From the NCBI GenBank assembly GCA_001931905.2, contig MSJI02000128.1:1-18705 (forward strand): 18,705 bases of DNA, read 5' to 3'. The notes under the pieces were generated by a model. That model searched no databases. It had not been told where the DNA came from and worked only from the letters and a program-made list of their open reading frames with translations. Shown piece after piece: positions 16,908-18,705 of this stretch. Every line of letters begins with the position of its first letter. The stretch's first letter is position 1. The position numbers were made by a program, and so were the translations under genes. This DNA is from Cladosporium sp. IMV 00045. Its lineage: Eukaryota; Ascomycota; Dothideomycetes; Cladosporiales; Cladosporiaceae.

Positions 16908-17522
16908 ATGTTCGGATCAAAGTCAAATATCTTTGTATCGATCAGTCCTGGATATGAGTACGCCAAAGGAGAGCACAAGCTCTACCTGAAGCCTCATTAC
17001 GTCTGGATGCTCACGGTCGAATCCGCAAACCACAGCTTGTCTGGAAGGAGAGACCCCAATCCAACACATTATTCAGTCGTCTGGAACGATTACACAGAAA
17101 GCTTCGAAATCAGAAAGGTCCGACCAACGAACCAAGGCATCGTAGGTAGTATCGAGATTCAACGACACGCTCCTGCATCCGCTGCGAAGCTCTTCGATCT
17201 ACTCCAGAACGCCCTGGAAGCACACGATCCAACTCTCTTCTCATCTGAGTTTGACGGTTCAGAAGAATCCGAAAGCTGGATGAGGCAAGCGTTGCAGGAG
17301 CTTCAAGATGACAAGATCGTCAAGGCTTTCGATGTGGAGCTGTTCATGTCTTTCGCCCAGGCATACCTGGATCGACGGATCGATGGCGAGGGACCGGCGA
17401 GGATCGCCTACTCCAGGCACCATAAGGATCACTCCCAGAAAGAGAAGAAGTCCTTCTGGATCACATATCCGCAGATGAACGCAAATTACGACCGCAGCGA
17501 TGTCTACGGAGGTCTGATGTGA
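16908..17522 (+). CDS. Unrecognised 204-residue fungal protein
   Basis: A single open frame starting at ATG in a strong ACAAACATGTT context. No signal peptide or membrane segment is visible, so probably cytosolic. The N-terminal half looks beta-rich (NIFVSISPG, YVWMLTVES, THYSVVWNDYTESFEIRKV, IVGSIEIQRH), followed by helices (SAAKLFDLLQNALEAHD; SESWMRQALQELQDDKIV; VELFMSFAQAYLDRRI) and a charged tail ending DVYGGLM. The order, a strand with H/Y-x-W, a valine-rich strand with IG/VG, then W...AL..L..D..., recalls fungal-specific DUF6914-type proteins of unknown function, but this is a weak impression from memory. Third positions are C/G-rich through the helical part, which supports a real gene. 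Confidence 0.65.
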   Translation: MFGSKSNIFVSISPGYEYAKGEHKLYLKPHYVWMLTVESANHSLSGRRDPNPTHYSVVWNDYTESFEIRKVRPTNQGIVGSIEIQRHAPASAAKLFDLLQNALEAHDPTLFSSEFDGSEESESWMRQALQELQDDKIVKAFDVELFMSFAQAYLDRRIDGEGPARIAYSRHHKDHSQKEKKSFWITYPQMNANYDRSDVYGGLM

Positions 17523-18501
17523 CGGTCTTTATAACGGAGAAGCAAGACAGATGGGATATCCACATCCAACAACTTCCTATTGTGAGCAAGTCATGGTCAT
17601 CAGTCACAGTCAGAGCCATGAGGTGCTACAAATCTCTCCGCATCGCGCACCACCGCCATCGATCTCCGTATCGAATCGGCGAACCGATCTGGCCTCACAC
17701 CAGCGTCGAATAAATGGGCCAGTACACGGAAATAAGAGCACGCAGCTCACAGCTGGTACATGGGGTCTATTACCTTGGTGAGGTGATTTACTCCACCGCC
17801 TCCAATGCCGACAGAGTAGCTCAGTCCAAAAGTCCACTCTGAGATCTTGCGACATATGCGAAAAAAGTGTTGACGTGGGCATCGAGAGCGAGGGTTGTGG
17901 CTCTTGGAGGGGAGGATTGCACAGTTTGACCTGGTGGAAGCAGGTCAAGTCATCCAGTCCATGACGAATGGACATCGCTATTTTGTATGGTATGACCGAT
18001 GGGCTCGATGGCACTGAAGTGGAACGATAAGGAGTATATTAGCCACATACGACACGAATTATGAGAATCAATATGGTTGCCTACGCACCGCTTTCCAATG
18101 TTAGCAAAATGTGGTACGTAGCACGTGGCGCAGCTCATCGCTTGCCACTTCGCTCATTGTGTTTGCCACAGCATTAAGTACATACACTCACCATAAGATC
18201 TATTTGTCCGCAGTTGGCAGGTTTGATAGGAGTTGTTGTTGTTGCTCGAAAGAATGACGAGGGGACTCATAGCTGTTGGGTGGAGTCAAGTTTCTCTCCA
18301 CGCCGCCCAGCGCCTTCTTTGCGCCATCCGCGCCCCAAAACCCACTTCCCGGCGCAGCCTTACGCAGGAGAGGACAGCCTTCACCAAGGAAATACGCCAA
18401 GCATCGCCGAACGCATCCGACCATCCGTGACTCGCTTGGAATATCTGACAAGTATTGCAAATACTGATAGGAAAGTGTGCGACCTTGAGGGCGACAAATC
18501 C
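17523..18501. other. Intergenic region upstream of the arrestin-domain gene
   Basis: 979 bp without a supported gene. It holds the 3' UTR of the 204-residue gene and the promoter and leader of the arrestin-like gene, with a (TTG)n run at about 18233-18245. Between 18276 and 18467 several frames on both strands are open. An upstream arrestin exon is possible: a CTGAC branch-like site at 18445 and a TAG acceptor at 18468-18470 precede the coding-looking sequence. I cannot establish a donor. Confidence 0.45.
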
Positions 18502-18705
18502 ATGCCGCAGTACAACACGAACGTCCCCATCGCTCCGCCCTGGTCCGCGAGCATGTCAATGCAAGCTTCCATCGTCCTTGACCAGCCTGGGAATGTCTCG
18601 TTCACGAATCTGGATGAGATCAGCGGTAGAGTTGTAGTGAGATGCTCAAAAAGTGCCGATATCACTACGATTGTTGTGAAGCTTGAGGGCGAGAGCAGGA
18701 CGCGA
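18502..18705 (+). CDS. Arrestin-domain protein, N-terminal fragment (runs off right edge)
   Basis: 68 residues up to the window end. From about residue 18 the sequence reads MSMQASIVLDQPGNVSF, then TNLDEISGRVVVRC and ITTIVVKLEGESRTR. The DQP....FTNLD..SG+V.........I..I.VKLEGES+TR pattern is the beginning of the arrestin-N domain of fungal alpha-arrestin/S-antigen-like proteins. These typically act as adaptors that bring ubiquitin ligases to membrane cargo; no PPxY motif is visible in this fragment. Third positions are strongly C/G. The first in-frame ATG, 18502, is used. ATG 18553 or 18559 would put the start right at the conserved domain, and an upstream exon cannot be excluded. Confidence 0.75.
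   Translation, partial: MPQYNTNVPIAPPWSASMSMQASIVLDQPGNVSFTNLDEISGRVVVRCSKSADITTIVVKLEGESRTR

Noticed and set aside
16600..16926. 108-codon minus-strand frame upstream of the 204-residue gene
   Set aside because: No domain, no third-position bias, and it overlaps the promoter and start of the better-supported gene.
17610..18014. 134-codon minus-strand frame
   Set aside because: Composition is random-like (Cys, Trp and Pro scattered), with no domain or coding bias.
18200..18559. 119-codon minus-strand frame ending in a Gln-rich tail
   Set aside because: The tail looks protein-like (ERNLTPPNSYESPRHSFEQ), but the frame runs antisense through the arrestin-domain start, which has much stronger family support; no splice evidence was found to shorten it.

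Overview
The window looks like nuclear DNA of a filamentous ascomycete (Pezizomycotina). A Dothideomycete is my best guess, but I cannot name the genus from sequence alone. The evidence is compact genes on both strands, introns of 54-98 bp with GTGAGT/GTAAG-type donors, CTAAC/CTGAC branch points and YAG or AAG acceptors, C/G-rich third codon positions, no bacterial features, and fungal-restricted families such as Ies4, Clr2 and Vid30-type SPRY proteins. Ten genes are supported; those at the left and right edges are cut by the window.

Left block, all minus strand: a RanBP9/Vid30-type scaffold of the GID/CTLH ubiquitin ligase (23-2161, continuing off the left edge inside an intron); an Ies4-like subunit of the INO80 remodeller (3556-4472); a 799-residue nuclear-looking protein with coilin-like architecture and a Ser/Asp repeat (5510-7909); and RNA polymerase I subunit A43 (8344-9450). 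Middle block: A43 shares a 306-bp divergent promoter with a membrane J-domain protein (9757-10938, plus). That gene converges on a Clr2-type heterochromatin silencing factor (11157-13460, minus), which in turn is divergent from the Lcp5/neuroguidin ribosome-biogenesis factor (13949-15028, plus). Lcp5 is tail to tail, with 24 bp between stop codons, with an AYR1-like membrane-anchored short-chain dehydrogenase (15053-16035, minus). Right block, looser and less G/C-rich: an unrecognised 204-residue protein (16908-17522, plus) and the beginning of an arrestin-domain protein (from about 18502, plus, off the right edge).

Five consecutive or near-consecutive genes serve the nucleus or nucleolus (Ies4, coilin-like, A43, Clr2, Lcp5), but there is no operon logic here and this may be chance. 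The observations most worth following are: (1) the coilin-like protein; (2) a 15-bp element, 14 of 15 bases identical and in the same orientation, upstream of both nucleolar genes A43 and Lcp5; (3) a 54-nt stop-free intron hidden in frame in the J-domain gene; and (4) a SUMO-interacting-type C-terminus plus an AT-hook in the Clr2-like protein. No transposon, CRISPR array, rRNA or tRNA gene was recognised.
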